A DNA stretch of 39,597 bases from Prado023 sp049688395 (GCA_049688395.1 JBAVKQ010000002.1:1-39597); one strand, 5' to 3'. Positions 24,682-36,100 are shown, counted from the stretch's first letter. A program made the numbers and translations. The notes: a model not told the origin generated them from the sequence alone.

Positions 24682-26209
24682 GATGTGGATGGGGGGACTG
24701 GTGGGGACTTCGACGTTGGACCAGCCGACCGTGGTGGTCGATGAACGGGCCACCGAGGCCGCGCTGGCGGGGTCGACTGTGGTGGCCCGGATGTGGGCGC
24801 TGACCACAACAGTGTCGCGGACCGAGTTACCGGGCATGGGGCTGGCCGCCGGGGAGCGCCCGACCGCGGACGTGGAGCTGCTGGCGGGGGCGCTGGGCGC
24901 GGTGGAGTACGAACTGGCCCGCCGGATGCACGCCGCCACCGCGAGCGGGTCACTGCCCCTGGTAGGTCCCGGTGCGGTACTGGCCGCCCGCGGGTGGGCA
25001 CCGGGACCGGCACGCAGGTTGGCCCGTGCTGGGGCGGTGGCCGCAGCACACCCCTCGATCGCCGACGTGTGGGCCCTCGGGCTGATCACCGCCGAGCACG
25101 TCGACGCGGTCGCCCGGCACGCCGATGCGTTCACCGCTGCCGAACTGGCCGCGGTCGTGGCCGAGTTGGCCGCGCACTGGGGGCAGTGGTCCCCGGCCGC
25201 AATCGCCCGGTTCGTCGCCGCAGCAGCCCGGATGCTGCACCCCCCGCCTGACCCCGAACCCGGTGAAGCCGACGCCTACGAGTCGCGGGACCTGTCCGTG
25301 GCCCTGCTCGGGGACAGTGTCCTGCTCTCAGCGACCCTGCCCCGCCTGGAAGGCGAAGCAGTGATCGCCGCGATCGACGCCTGGGCCGAGAAACTACGGA
25401 CCACCGCCGAACACACCCCCGCCGGGACCAGACGCGCCGATGCCCTGATGCAACTGGTCACCACCGCCGCCGCGACCGGGACCCTGCCCACCCGCGGTGG
25501 TCTGCCCGTGGCACTGACCGTCACCCTGGACCACACCAGTACCGGGGACCCGATCTGGGCCACCAGCCGCGGACACCACCTCACCCACGCCGAACAACGC
25601 TTCACCGCGTGCGACCCCACCCTCACCCCCATCGCCACCACCAACCCAGCCAACAAGTCCCCCGGGCACGGCGACTGTGAAGGCAACGGTGGCGGCGGCG
25701 GTGACGGCGGTGACGGCGGCGGCGGTGACGGCGGCGGCGGTGACTGCGGTGACGGCAGCGGCGGCGGCGGTGACGGCGGCGGTGACGTGAACACCCCGAC
25801 ACCCGCAGCCCGGATCGCCGCCCTGGCCGACCTACTCCTCGCCGGCCCCCGACTCCCGCTGGCCGTCGGACGCACCAGCCGCACCGCCACCAACGCCCAA
25901 CGCCGCGCCCTGGCCACCCGCGACGGCGGCTGCATCATCCCGGGCTGCCGAACACCACCGGAAACCTGCCAAACCCACCACCTGCACCAATGGGCCACCG
26001 GCGGCCAATCCGACCTACCCAACCTCGTCCTACTCTGCTGGACCCACCACCGCCAAGTCGACCTGAACATGTGGTCCATCACCCCCACCACACCCAAACA
26101 CCAGACCCCAACCCCACACCCCAACGCACCCCCCGCAACCCCATGGCCCGCCAACAACCGATCCCCCTGGACCATCACCCGGCAACCCCGCACCCGCTGG
26201 CGCCTGTGA
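24674..26209 (+). CDS. DUF222 and HNH endonuclease domain protein (13E12-like), SOS-controlled
   Basis: This predicted 511-residue protein has an N-terminal DUF222 region (about 20-320, helical, Ala-rich) and a C-terminal HNH nuclease domain. The HNH reads RDGGCIIPGCRTPPETCQTHH, then HQWATGGQSDLPNLVLLC and WTHHRQV, with zinc-type cysteines and the catalytic His residues. Between them is a long Gly/Asp linker (25688-25786). Proteins of this kind are the 13E12 family of mycobacteria; their job is unknown, although many have LexA boxes. GTG 24674 lies inside the LexA box and gives MFEMWMGG, like the MFE starts of the family. ATG 24683, ATG 24689 and GTG 24701 are alternatives. A DNA-damage-induced nuclease is the likely role. 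Confidence 0.85.
   Translation: MFEMWMGGLVGTSTLDQPTVVVDERATEAALAGSTVVARMWALTTTVSRTELPGMGLAAGERPTADVELLAGALGAVEYELARRMHAATASGSLPLVGPGAVLAARGWAPGPARRLARAGAVAAAHPSIADVWALGLITAEHVDAVARHADAFTAAELAAVVAELAAHWGQWSPAAIARFVAAAARMLHPPPDPEPGEADAYESRDLSVALLGDSVLLSATLPRLEGEAVIAAIDAWAEKLRTTAEHTPAGTRRADALMQLVTTAAATGTLPTRGGLPVALTVTLDHTSTGDPIWATSRGHHLTHAEQRFTACDPTLTPIATTNPANKSPGHGDCEGNGGGGGDGGDGGGGDGGGGDCGDGSGGGGDGGGDVNTPTPAARIAALADLLLAGPRLPLAVGRTSRTATNAQRRALATRDGGCIIPGCRTPPETCQTHHLHQWATGGQSDLPNLVLLCWTHHRQVDLNMWSITPTTPKHQTPTPHPNAPPATPWPANNRSPWTITRQPRTRWRL
25688..25786 (+). repeat. GGCGGCGGTGAC-type low-complexity tract coding a Gly/Asp linker
   Basis: Imperfect units of GGCGGCGGTGAC and GGCGGTGAC run for about 100 bases inside the DUF222-HNH gene. 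They encode a flexible Gly-Asp linker between the two domains. Unit number is likely to vary by replication slippage without breaking the frame, because unit lengths are multiples of three. Confidence 0.85.
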
Positions 26210-26319
26210 GCCAGGGTGCCTCGGACCGGGTTTCCCCCGAGTGCTCGTCACGAGCGATCAACAGAGCCAACGCACCGGCCAGCAACGCCCCGAGGGTCGG
26301 GGAGCAGTACCGTGCGTGC

Positions 26320-26844
26320 ATGCGCGCTTTGGTGATCTATGAGTCGATGTTTGGCGACAATCAGCAGGTCGCCGAAGCAGTTGTGGAAGGGCTCGCGGCC
26401 AGGGGGGTGCAGGCGCACGCGACGGAGGTGGGGTCGGCGCCGACGGGCATCTCGACCGAGGTGGACCTGCTCGTCGTCGGCTCACCCAACCACGGTTGGA
26501 GCATGCCGCGACCTGGCACCCGCCAGGACGCCGCCACCAAGACCGACGCGTCCCTGGTCAGTCAGGGCATCGGCGTTCGCGAATGGCTGGGCACGGCGAC
26601 CTTGGCCCGAGGCCTGCGCACGGCCGCGTACGACACCCGCGGATCGCACCCCAAAGCCGTCGTCGCGTTCGACCATGCCTCGACCCAGATCGAGAAGGCG
26701 CTGGCCAAGCTCGGAGGCATCCCGGCGGCGCCGGCCCAGCACTTCCGGGTAGCCGGCGTGACCGGACCACTCGAACCCGGCGAACTCGACCGCGCCCGGG
26801 CCTGGGGTGACTCCCTGGCCGCACTGGTAACCGACTCCGGCTGA
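26320..26844 (+). CDS. Flavodoxin-like protein
   Basis: The 174-residue protein has a flavodoxin fold. It starts ALVIYESMFGDNQQVAEAV, where the loop after the first strand binds the FMN phosphate, and contains DLLVVGSPNHGWSMP and a later VVAFDHAS strand. It is near the usual length of short flavodoxins. The role may be electron transfer or a quinone or azo reductase-like activity; no partner gene is adjacent. The ATG at 26320 is chosen because it begins directly at the first strand; no clear ribosome site is seen. It follows the DUF222-HNH gene by 110 nt and converges on the histidine phosphatase gene. Confidence 0.85.
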   Translation: MRALVIYESMFGDNQQVAEAVVEGLAARGVQAHATEVGSAPTGISTEVDLLVVGSPNHGWSMPRPGTRQDAATKTDASLVSQGIGVREWLGTATLARGLRTAAYDTRGSHPKAVVAFDHASTQIEKALAKLGGIPAAPAQHFRVAGVTGPLEPGELDRARAWGDSLAALVTDSG

Positions 26845-26855
26845 GTCCCGGTCAC

Positions 26856-26969
26856 GAGGATGGCCGGTCTCGGATCGCCCGGCTCAAGGAGAACGCGACC
26901 GCAGCCGACCAGATCCAGATCCTCGGGGCCCGCTGTCCTGAGCAGTTCGACCGGATGACGAATCTGTAG
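26856..26969 (+). pseudogene. Possible C-terminal fragment of an unknown gene
   Basis: A short frame ending at TAG 26967-26969 reads RSRIARLKENATAADQIQIL and then GARCPEQFDRMTNL, which looks like a genuine protein end and not chance GC-rich frame. It has no start codon of its own and lies between two convergent genes. I cannot assign a family; it may be the tail of a deleted gene. Confidence 0.25.
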
Positions 26970-26973
26970 GTGA

Positions 26974-27594
26974 TCAGTGCCACAGAAGACCGTCGGGAAT
27001 CCGCGGGATGCCCACTGCCAGGACCTCGCGAGGCCCGTCGGCGGGGATGCGAAGAATGGAGATCGACGCATTCGCCAACGGCCCTGGCGAGGTCCACCCC
27101 GACGCCACCAGGATCATGTTGATCGTGATGCCGTGGCTGACGACCGCCACCTCGCCGCCGTCGGGATGCCCCGCCACGATGCTGGTGAACGCGCTCGACA
27201 CGCGCCGCGTGTAGGCCTCTGCGGACTCCCCGCCGGGGAGGCCGGGGCCCCGTCCAGCGAACATGTCGGCATAGAACGCACCGATGTCCAGTCCGGCTTG
27301 GAGCTCCTCGTCGGTCCGCGCCTCCAGTTCACCGAAATACAGCTCCTTGAGCCCCTTGAAGCGGGTCACCCCAAGGTCCCGATGGTGGTCGGCAATGGCG
27401 TTCGCGGTGTCCTCGGCACGCTCGCTCGTGCTCGCGTAGACCCCGACAAGTGGCCGGCTGGCCAGCGCCAGCCCGACAGTCCGGGCCTGCTCGACCCCGA
27501 TCTCGGTCAACGGTGAGTCCACCCATCCCTGGACCAGGCCACGGACGTTGAACATCGTCTGGCCGTGTCGCACCAGGTGCACCGTGAGGGTCAT
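26974..27594 (-). CDS. Histidine phosphatase family protein
   Basis: The 206-residue protein belongs to the phosphoglycerate mutase-like histidine phosphatases. The N-terminal motif HLVRHGQTMFN holds the nucleophile His (RHG), the second Arg is in STSERAEDTA, the acid is in KELYFGELEA, and the C-terminal His is in VVSHGITINM. It is likely a broad-specificity phosphatase and not a glycolytic mutase, given its length and the lack of the mutase insert. The ATG at 27594 begins directly at the first strand. It sits 13 nt after the TPR protein gene on the same strand, so the two may be co-transcribed. Confidence 0.92.
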   Translation of the reverse strand: MTLTVHLVRHGQTMFNVRGLVQGWVDSPLTEIGVEQARTVGLALASRPLVGVYASTSERAEDTANAIADHHRDLGVTRFKGLKELYFGELEARTDEELQAGLDIGAFYADMFAGRGPGLPGGESAEAYTRRVSSAFTSIVAGHPDGGEVAVVSHGITINMILVASGWTSPGPLANASISILRIPADGPREVLAVGIPRIPDGLLWH

Positions 27595-27607
27595 CGAGTC
27601 TCTTGGA

Positions 27608-29158
27608 TCAGTCGTTGCGCGGCTCGGCGCGGGTCTCGCTGCGCTCGACCTTGGGTTCGGGAAGTGGCAGCGTGGGTTGCTCGCTCAGGAAGCCGCCGCC
27701 GTGGCGGACCTGCATCCCGGGGCTGGGCAGGAACCGCGTGGACAGCTCGCGGGCACGCTCGGTCTGGCCGGCAGCCAGGTACAAGGCCACCGCATGGGCC
27801 AGGTCGCGCTCAGCAGCAGCCACTCGCGGCCCGCTGCGCGAGGACACCCGCGACAGCCCGCGCATCTCGTAGAGCTCAGCGCGCTCGGCCACCATCTCGG
27901 CGTCCGCAGCCAACCGCAGGCCGTCCTCGGCCGCGCGCGCGGCCATCGCCCGGCGACCGGTGGCCAGCAGGGCCTTGGCTCGTAGCGCCGCGGACTGCAC
28001 CGCAGCCGGCTTCTCCAGCGAGTCGGCGTCCTGGGCGTCGAGCACCTCCATCGCCTCGAGCGGCCGGTCGAGGTCGATCAGGTTCCGTGCGAGGTGGTTG
28101 CTGATGTCCCCGAGCAGCCAGGTGTTGGCCGACTCGGTCGCACGGGCCACCAGCGTGGCATTGAGCGCGGCGGCCTCGGCCAGCCGGCCGGTGCGGGCCA
28201 GCAGCACCGCGCGGTTGGCGTCGCTGAGCACCACTTGGGCGTCGTGGCCCAGGGCGTCGAACACCGCGCGCACACGTCGATACAACTCGTCGGCCTCGTC
28301 GAACTGGCCCAGCGAGGTCAGCGCGTTGGCGGCCTCGAGATCGCAGCGGGCCCGGCCCTCGAGCTCGTCGAGGTCGTCGAACAGCTCGGCGGCCACGCTC
28401 AGGTTGCTCAGTGCCTCCTCGAACTGCCCGACCAGGCGCAGCGTCCAGCCCAGCCGGTAGTGGGCGTAGGCAATCCGGGGCACGTCGCGCTGGGCCTCGC
28501 GCACGTTCAACGCAGCCCGCAAGCGGTCCAGGGCCTCAGCCACCCGGCCCAGGTCGATCAGGGCCGCAGCTGCTCGGTCGTCGGCCCAGGGGACCGCCCC
28601 GGGCTCGTCGCCGGTGCGGAACAGGGCGCGGGCGTGGTCATAGGTCTCCAGCGATTCCGTATGCCGGCCGAGTCGTCCGAGCGCCTCGCCCAGCTGCATC
28701 CACATCCGGCCGGCCTCGTTGGGCTGCTCCTCGCTCTCGAACAGCCGGGCCGCGCTGGACCAGTGCTCCAGGGCGGCGGCGTCCTCGCCGGTGTCGGTGA
28801 ACGCCGCGGCCACCATCCCGTGGCATTCGGCGATCTCGGCCGGCTCGCCGTTCGCGCGCAGCAGGTCCGCGGCCTCCATGGCCACGTCGATGAGCTCCTT
28901 GGTGCGGCCCAGCCTGCGCAGCCCGGCGGCCTGGCCGAACAGGCTGCGCGCGGTCAGGAGCTCGTCGCCGACCTCGCGGGCCTGCACAGCGGCGGACTCC
29001 GCCAGCGCCACGGACTGCTCGAACTCCTGGTCGGAGAACGCGCGACCACCCAACTCGTGCAGGATCCGGGCGCGGTCCACTCCCGTGGCCTCGTCCAGCA
29101 TCTCCCAGAGCTCGTCCTCGGTGGCCTCGTCGGGCGTCATGTCGTCGTCGTCGTCCAT
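27608..29158 (-). CDS. Tetratricopeptide repeat protein
   Basis: This 516-residue protein is built mainly from helical TPR-like repeats. Clear units include SARSLFGQAAGLRRLGRTKE-like, MWMQLGEALGRLGRHTESLE, AYAHYRLGWTLRLVGQFEEA and ANALTSLGQFDEADELYRRV. The N-terminus is acidic (MDDDDDMTPDEATEDE). No enzyme domain or membrane segment is visible, so it is a cytoplasmic scaffold or adaptor of unknown function. ATG 29158 is preferred; ATG 29191 would add 11 residues and leave only 26 nt to the divergent apt start. It is the first gene of a likely pair with the histidine phosphatase. Confidence 0.85.
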   Translation of the reverse strand: MDDDDDMTPDEATEDELWEMLDEATGVDRARILHELGGRAFSDQEFEQSVALAESAAVQAREVGDELLTARSLFGQAAGLRRLGRTKELIDVAMEAADLLRANGEPAEIAECHGMVAAAFTDTGEDAAALEHWSSAARLFESEEQPNEAGRMWMQLGEALGRLGRHTESLETYDHARALFRTGDEPGAVPWADDRAAAALIDLGRVAEALDRLRAALNVREAQRDVPRIAYAHYRLGWTLRLVGQFEEALSNLSVAAELFDDLDELEGRARCDLEAANALTSLGQFDEADELYRRVRAVFDALGHDAQVVLSDANRAVLLARTGRLAEAAALNATLVARATESANTWLLGDISNHLARNLIDLDRPLEAMEVLDAQDADSLEKPAAVQSAALRAKALLATGRRAMAARAAEDGLRLAADAEMVAERAELYEMRGLSRVSSRSGPRVAAAERDLAHAVALYLAAGQTERARELSTRFLPSPGMQVRHGGGFLSEQPTLPLPEPKVERSETRAEPRND

Positions 29159-29217
29159 CGTGGCCAAGCATCCCCCACGTTCAGCGTCCATGCCGCCACC
29201 GGGAGAGAATCGATCGC

Positions 29218-29841
29218 GTGATCCAGCCCCTGCAGCCACCCACGCCACCCACCCGCCCCCGGCCGAGTGACGGCGGGCGGCTGCCGGCAGAGCGGCTGAA
29301 CCCCGCCGAGCGGATCACCCGGATCCGCGACCTGATTCGTGATGTGGCGGACTTCCCGAAGCCGGGCATTCTGTTCCGCGACATCACCACGGTGCTGCGC
29401 GACCCGGTGGCCTGGCGGGCGACGGTCGACCAGATGTGCGCGGCCGTCGATTCCTGGGACTTCGACGTGGTCGTCGGCATCGAGTCGCGCGGGTTCATCC
29501 TCGGTTCGGCCATGGCTTATCAGCTCGGGGTCGGCTTCGTCCCGGTGCGCAAGCAGGGCAAGCTCCCGGCGGCGGTGCACTCGGTGGACTACGCACTCGA
29601 ATACGGGTTGGACTGCCTGGAGATCCATCAGGACGCCCTCGAGCCCGGGCATCGGGTGCTTCTGGTGGATGACCTGCTGGCCACCGGCGGCACGGCGGCC
29701 GCGACGGTGCGACTGGTGCAGGAGGCCGGGGGCACGGTCGCCGGTGCGGTGATGCTCGTGGAGCTGCTCGACCTGTCGGGGCGCGCGACGCTGGCTGCCG
29801 CGCTGCCCGACGCCCCATTGGCCGTGCTGCTGACCTACTGA
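29218..29841 (+). CDS. apt: Adenine phosphoribosyltransferase
   Basis: The 207-residue protein is adenine phosphoribosyltransferase, which makes AMP from adenine and PRPP in purine salvage. It has VADFPKPGILFRDITTVL, ESRGFILGSA and the PRPP loop VLLVDDLLATGGTAA, all highly typical. The enzyme is usually about 170-180 residues; here the only ordinary start, GTG 29218, adds a Pro-rich 28-residue N-terminal extension. An internal non-standard start cannot be ruled out. It is divergent from the TPR gene with 59 nt between. In many bacteria apt sits near relA; that is not seen here. Confidence 0.94.
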   Translation: MIQPLQPPTPPTRPRPSDGGRLPAERLNPAERITRIRDLIRDVADFPKPGILFRDITTVLRDPVAWRATVDQMCAAVDSWDFDVVVGIESRGFILGSAMAYQLGVGFVPVRKQGKLPAAVHSVDYALEYGLDCLEIHQDALEPGHRVLLVDDLLATGGTAAATVRLVQEAGGTVAGAVMLVELLDLSGRATLAAALPDAPLAVLLTY

Positions 29842-30131
29842 TCGGTCGAGAGGGCGGGAGTGCCCGGATCCGTCTCGGCAGGTGAAGAAGGCCTGGCATG
29901 GTCGATGAGCTGATCGTCGGCTGGTGCTGTCGGCACCTGGGCAGCCCTGGGGGGGGTGGGCGCCGTGCACGAACAGGCCCCCGAGCGCCTGCGCCGGGCC
30001 GGTGCCTGGAGCTGGCGCACCGGTCCCAGTTGAGGGATGAACACACAACGCATTCACCCGATTGCATGCAGTAGTCTTCCTTCCGGTTGCGGGTGCCTCA
30101 CCCACGCCGCTGATCGTCGAAGGGTCGTGCT
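29842..30131. other. Non-coding gap before the giant surface protein gene
   Basis: The 290 bases between apt and the DUF11 gene show no recognisable gene. A small hairpin (GGGTG-CCT-CACCC, 30092-30104) and an AAGGG ribosome site before the GTG at 30132 are the only clear signals. The surface protein promoter must be here, but it cannot be placed. Confidence 0.5.
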
Positions 30132-33100
30132 GTGCGCAAATTCCACGCAGGGGTGTCGGCGCGCCTGCTCTCGGTCCTGATGTCCCTGGCGTTGGCCCTG
30201 CCTGCCCTGGTCGCTGCCGGGGCACTCACCGCGGCCCCGGCAGGGGCGGCCGAGCCGCCGGTCATCGCGATCGCCAAGGACGGGCCCAGCCAGATCCTGG
30301 TGGGCGATACGGCCACGTACACCCTGACGGCGACGAACCCGTCGGGCACGGGTCAGGTTCCGCAGTACAACCTGTCGTTCCGCGACGTCCTGCCGAAGGG
30401 TGTCGTCTACGAGGGACCCACCACCCCGGCCAGCGCGGGTGATCCCACGATCATCACCCATCCCACGACGGGGGTCCAGACGCTGATCTGGACCAACATC
30501 GCCGACCTCCAACTCAACTCCTCGGCGGGGCTCGACTTCGTGGTCAAGGCGCTGGAGGATCCGCTGCCCGTCGCATCCGGCTTCACGAACTCCGCAGATG
30601 CCTACACGCACTCCGATCCGCGCTTCGTGCCCAAGTTCGACGCCACGGGTGTACCGGTGCCTTCGAGCTTCACCTCATCCGACACCGCCACGACCGGCAG
30701 CACGGACATCACGGCCTTCACGATCGACAAGGCCAGTGCGCCCAGCCCTGAGGGCGAACTGCTGCGTGGCATCCACGACCACGTCGCCACCTACACGCTC
30801 GAGGTGACCAACAACCCGTCGTTCGCGACCAACGCCATCGAAATCCGGGACTACCTGCCCGCCGGCCTGGAGTTCCTCGGCTGCGGCGGCGTGGACAACT
30901 CCACCGCCACCGCGCTCTACCCGGACGGCCGCGAGTACCCGAATGCTCCCTCGCTGACGGGGACCCCCGTCCTGGCTCCGTGCAACGTGCCCGTCTCAGT
31001 GGAGACCGTCCTCAACCCTGCTCCCGATGCGGGGCGGGTCTTCCCTGCGGGCGTCTACACGAAGGTGACCTGGACGGTGGGTGACCTCGGTACGGGCGAA
31101 ACCGCGACGATCACCTACCGCGCCGGGATCCCGCAGCGCGCCAACTCCATGGACTGGCAGGGCGGCCCCGTGCCGGACCCGAGTGGCACCGTCGGGACCC
31201 AGCCGAAGCAGACCGCCAATCTGGACAACAACACCGGCGCCTCGACGCGCGAGACGTCAGATGAACGAGAGCTGACCAATACCGCCGTGGGAGACGGCCG
31301 GTACACCGGTCCCGTGCAGGGCCAGACCGGCGACGGCCCATTCGAGAACGATGTGCAGAGCAGCACCGACCACACGGTGACGGCTGAGGACCTGGACCTG
31401 CAGAAGTCCGTGGCCCCGGCCACGTTCGTCGCCGAGGAGATCGCGACCTACACGCTGACGCTGCACACCAGCCAGTACGTCACGGCCGCAGGCATCGTGA
31501 TCACCGACGTGCTGCCCAACGGCGTCTGTCCGCTGTCCGGGGACCCAGCCGTCAACTACCTGACTGGTGCGACAAGCCCGTCCGAGTGCGACGGCGTGGC
31601 GGGTCAGGGCCCGCGAATCGATGGTGTGCCAGTCACCTACAAGTCGGTGACGCAGAACCCGGACGGCACCTTCACGATGGTGTTCCCCGCGATTCCCAGT
31701 GCCGAAGCCAATGCGACGCTGACGATCGAGTACGGCGCCCGGATGCGCACGCAGTACACCGGCGGTGCCTTGGTCGGCCAGCCCACCAGTTCCGGGGACA
31801 TCTACACCAACACGGTCGCGCTGACGGGCGAGACCCGCAGCCGGCCGGAGGTCAACGCCCCGGATCCGAGTGGAACCCTGACAGTCAACGACGACTCCTC
31901 GGCCACCCAGTCCTCCACCCAGCCGACGATCGACAAGCGGATCAAGCCCAACGTCTCAGGGGATCGGGGCTACCAGTGCGCTGAAGGGACCACCGCGTCC
32001 GGTCGCGGCCTCCCAGATCCCGGATCACCGGTCTCGCTCGACGGTGCGAAGGAGTACGTGGACCCCGCCACCGTGACGCCGGAGCTGACCGCGGACCAGA
32101 TCTCGTTCCGCAAGGGTTCGCGGGTCTGCTTCCTGCTGCGAGTGGAGTTCCCCGGCCAGGCCCAGACGCGCAACCCGGTGGTCTCGGATTTCCTGCCGGC
32201 GGGTACCAGCTACGAGCCCAGCAGCGCAGTGACCACGGCCAACTCGACCCTCACGGGCGCTGATGTGGACTTCAGCCTCGACTCGGCCGGCAACCCGGTC
32301 TGGCGTGTCGGCCAGCCCGACGCCGGGAACCGGTTCGCGCCCAAGGCATCGGTCTTCGAGGTCGTCCTGTCGGTCCTGGTCGAGGATGCCGCTGCCGGTC
32401 CGAAGCCGGACGTCGTGGGCAACCTGATGAAGTTCCGCTCGGAGAACAGCGCGGGGCAGGCCATCTCCCTGCGCGATCAACTCGACTTCCAGGTGGCCCC
32501 GCTGCCGCCGGTGTCGCTGGTCAAGGGGATCTCGAGGATCACCCCGGCGGTTCCTCCCGCTTCACCAGCACCACCGACAGAGGACGTCAACGCGCCGGGG
32601 GAGGACCCGAAGAACATCGATGGCCGCACCGTGCGTGATGGCGACGTGGTGAAGTTCCGCATCGACGTGACCAACACGAGCGACCCGGACCTGGCGCTGC
32701 CGTACCGATCCTCGGTCCGCTCGCTGGACTTGTGGGACCTGCTCCCGGCGGGGATTCCGTGCACCAGCGTGAAGAATCCAGACCCAGCCACCGGCCCACC
32801 GGCCGTGACCTTCACCTGCCTGAACCCGGGCGAGCTGGGGTACCCGGCCTCCATCACCACGAACCGCTCCGTGCTGCGCTGGGCGTTCGACGACTCCGAC
32901 GGCCAGGCGATCGCGCCAGGTGACCGCAAGACGCTCACCTACGACTTCACCGTCCCGCGCAACGTCTCGGTGGCCACCGTGCTGACCGACAACGCCGGTG
33001 TGCGCAGCTATCAAGCGTTCACGAACCTCCCGGGCCAGGCGGCCACGTACTACCCGACCAACAACATCGACCCCGACGCCTGTGGCAGGGACGCGCAGCC

Positions 33101-36100
33101 TGAGTGCGACGCGCCCAGGGCCGACGATCCGTCCGACGTCGTGGTGGCCAACGTCGCGCTGACCAAGACGGGCACGACGAGCATCACCGACGACGGCAAC
33201 AACACGCCGGACCAGGCCACGATCGGCGAGGTGGTGACATACACGGTCACCGCCACCGTTCCCTACGGGACATCGGTGTACCAGGGAGGGCTGAGCGACA
33301 CGTTGCCCGCCGGTCTGGCGTACGAGTCGGCCACCGCGGACTACTCGACGGACGGCGGTGCGAACTGGAGCGCGACGCTGCCTGCCGACACCGTGCTGGT
33401 GAACACCGGCCAACTCGTCACCCTGACGCTGCCAACCTCCTACACGGCGGCGGCCACCGCGACCGCCAATCACGTCTTCCGCCTCGTGATCACAGCACGG
33501 GTCGACACGGTCAACGAGAACGCCCACGGTGTGGTCCGCACGAACACAGCCTCGTTCCTGAGCAAGGCCAGTGCTGCTGCCGACGCCCCGGAAGTCACCC
33601 GTCCGCCGGATGTCACGTACCCGGTCACAGTCGTCGACCCGTCCCCGGCGCTGACGAAGAGCGCGAACAAGAGCTCCGTCTCCGCCGGCGAGGAGGTCAC
33701 CTACACCTTGACCGCCACCAACTCCGCAGGCCGCCCGCCGCTGCACGACAGCTGGGTTGTGGACTGCCTCCCTGCGGGTATCGATTTCAAGCAGTATGTC
33801 CTCCCGAACGACCGGGTCGATGTCCTGCCCACGCAGGTCGGCGACGGAAGCAACGGCTGTGTCACCACCGAGACCCGCCTGGCCTGGCGCGTCACTTCGC
33901 CGGACCCGACCGCGCCTCCCGCCGTGCTGCCCCGCGGGACACTGCTCGCCGGGCCAGCGAACGCAGTCACCCTGCAGTACATCGCGACGGTGTCGAGCAC
34001 GTCCGCGGGCCTGACTGACTACACCAACAAGGCACTGCTGACCGGGGGGACCCTCAACGACGCTGCCGCAGGTCCGCAGGACACGCCGAACCCGCTGGAG
34101 CGCACTTACGCGGCCCCGGCAGCAGCGACGATCACCGTCCGCGGGGCCGGCACCACCAAGACGGTCTCCCCGGCAGGCGCGACCGTCGGCCAGACGGCAA
34201 CCTGGACGATCCGGGTCGTGGTCCCGCCTGATGTGAACTTCTACCGCGCGGCCGTCATCGACGAGGTCCTCCCGGGCATCGACATCTCGACCATCGGCGC
34301 CGACTCCGTGCAGTGCGTCACGGTGGCCCCCAACCCGACCTGCTCCGTCGGATCGGGTCGGCTGGCGAATGCGACCCCCGGACCCAAGGGCGGCACCCGG
34401 ATCGGTTGGTACCTGGGCGACCTGCAGGCGGTCGGATACAGCCGTGAGGTGGTGGTCACCTACTCCGGGAAAGTCGCCAACGTCGTCGGACCGCCGCTGA
34501 GCCCCCTCCGCGGCAACGCGCTGCTGGACTACGCCTCGGGACGGTGGTTCATCGACGCGAACGCTCCGGTCCCGACCAGTGCGGGGGACCCCTTCCCGAG
34601 GACGACCAACGAGGCGCCCGCGACCGTGACCGTCCAGGAGCCCCTGGTCACCATAACCAAGGCCGTCACGGATACGACCCCGGACCCCGGCCAGGAGTTC
34701 ACCTACACGGTCAGGGCGACGAACTCATCCGCGGCCAACATCTCGACGGCGTACAACGTCGTCGTCAAGGACGTCGTTCCCGTGGGCGTGATCGTTACTC
34801 CCGGGTCCGTCTCCGATGCCGGCACGTTCACCCCGCTGCCGGCACCGGCTGATCCTGCCCTGGGCGGCGGCACGATCACTTGGCCGGCGATCGCGTCGAT
34901 CGCCAAGGGCGCCTCGCGGGAATTCACCTACAAGGCCACGCTCGCGCCGTCGGCCTCGCTCACGGCTGCGGGCAAGGCGAACACCGCCTCGGTGACCGGG
35001 TACAACAGCCTCGCTGACAACACCGGCCGGCAGTACGCCGGACCGTCAGCCACCAGGACCGTCACGCCGCAGTTCCCGAAGATCACGCCCTCGAAGTCGA
35101 CCCCGAACGGATCGGTGGCGTACGTCAACGAGCCGTTCACCTGGCAGGTCACCCTGACCAACACCGGCGCCTCCCGCGCGTTCGGCGTCGATGCCCTCGA
35201 CACCCTGCCGAAGAACTGGGAGTTCACGGCGATGTCGAGCGTCGTCGTGGCCGGCACGGCACTTGCCACGCCGCCACCGCCGGTGCTCGGCACCACCGGC
35301 TCAGGCAACCAGACCCTGACCTGGACGAACCTGGGAGCCATCAACCCCAACCAGACGATCGTGCTGACCTTCACGGCGACGCCGCAGACAGGCGCCTTGA
35401 CTGATCCCGGCGCCGGTGCCTCCATCGCACACACCAACACCGTGTCGACGACCGCGGAGGACGCCACCGGGTCCCAGTCCAGCGGCGCCGGCCCCTACAA
35501 CGCTGGGCCGGCCACCGCCGTCGCCCAGATCCACAGGACTGATCTGGTCCTGGACAAGGATCACGTAGGCATCCCCGTCGCGGGCAAGCCATTCGACTGG
35601 ACGATAAAGGTCACGAACAACGGGCCCGACCCCGCTGTCGGTCCGTTCACCGTGACCGACACCGTGGCGGCGCCGATGACCTTCGCCGACGCCTCCGGTG
35701 AGGGGTGGAACTGCTCGGCCGTCGCTGCGGCGCTCACGTGCACGCGGACCAACACCACCGAGTCACTGTCGAAGGGGGACTCGTTCCCGCTCATCACCCT
35801 TCAGGCCACGATCCCCAGCGACACACCCCTGCCGACCACGCTCACCAATTCCGCCACCGTCACGGGCCGCACGTATGACCCCGACCTGACGAACAACACC
35901 GACCCGGACACGGCGATGTTGACCGCCCTGGCGGACCTCGCCATCGTCAAGGCCCGCAGCGGCCCACTCGAGGCCGGACGCAGCGTCACCTACACCTTGG
36001 ACGTGTCGAACCTCGGGCCGTCCACGTCCCGCTCCGCGATCACCGTGACCGACGCCGTCCCCGCGGGCACGACGTTCGTGTCGGCCTCGGGAACCGGCTG

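Noticed and set aside
30092..30104. Hairpin GGGTG-CCT-CACCC before the surface protein gene
   Set aside because: A five-base stem is expected by chance at this GC content and has no T-run or conserved context.
29842..30131. Minus-strand frames in the gap before the giant gene
   Set aside because: They are short, Pro/Arg-rich and lack any ribosome site or domain.
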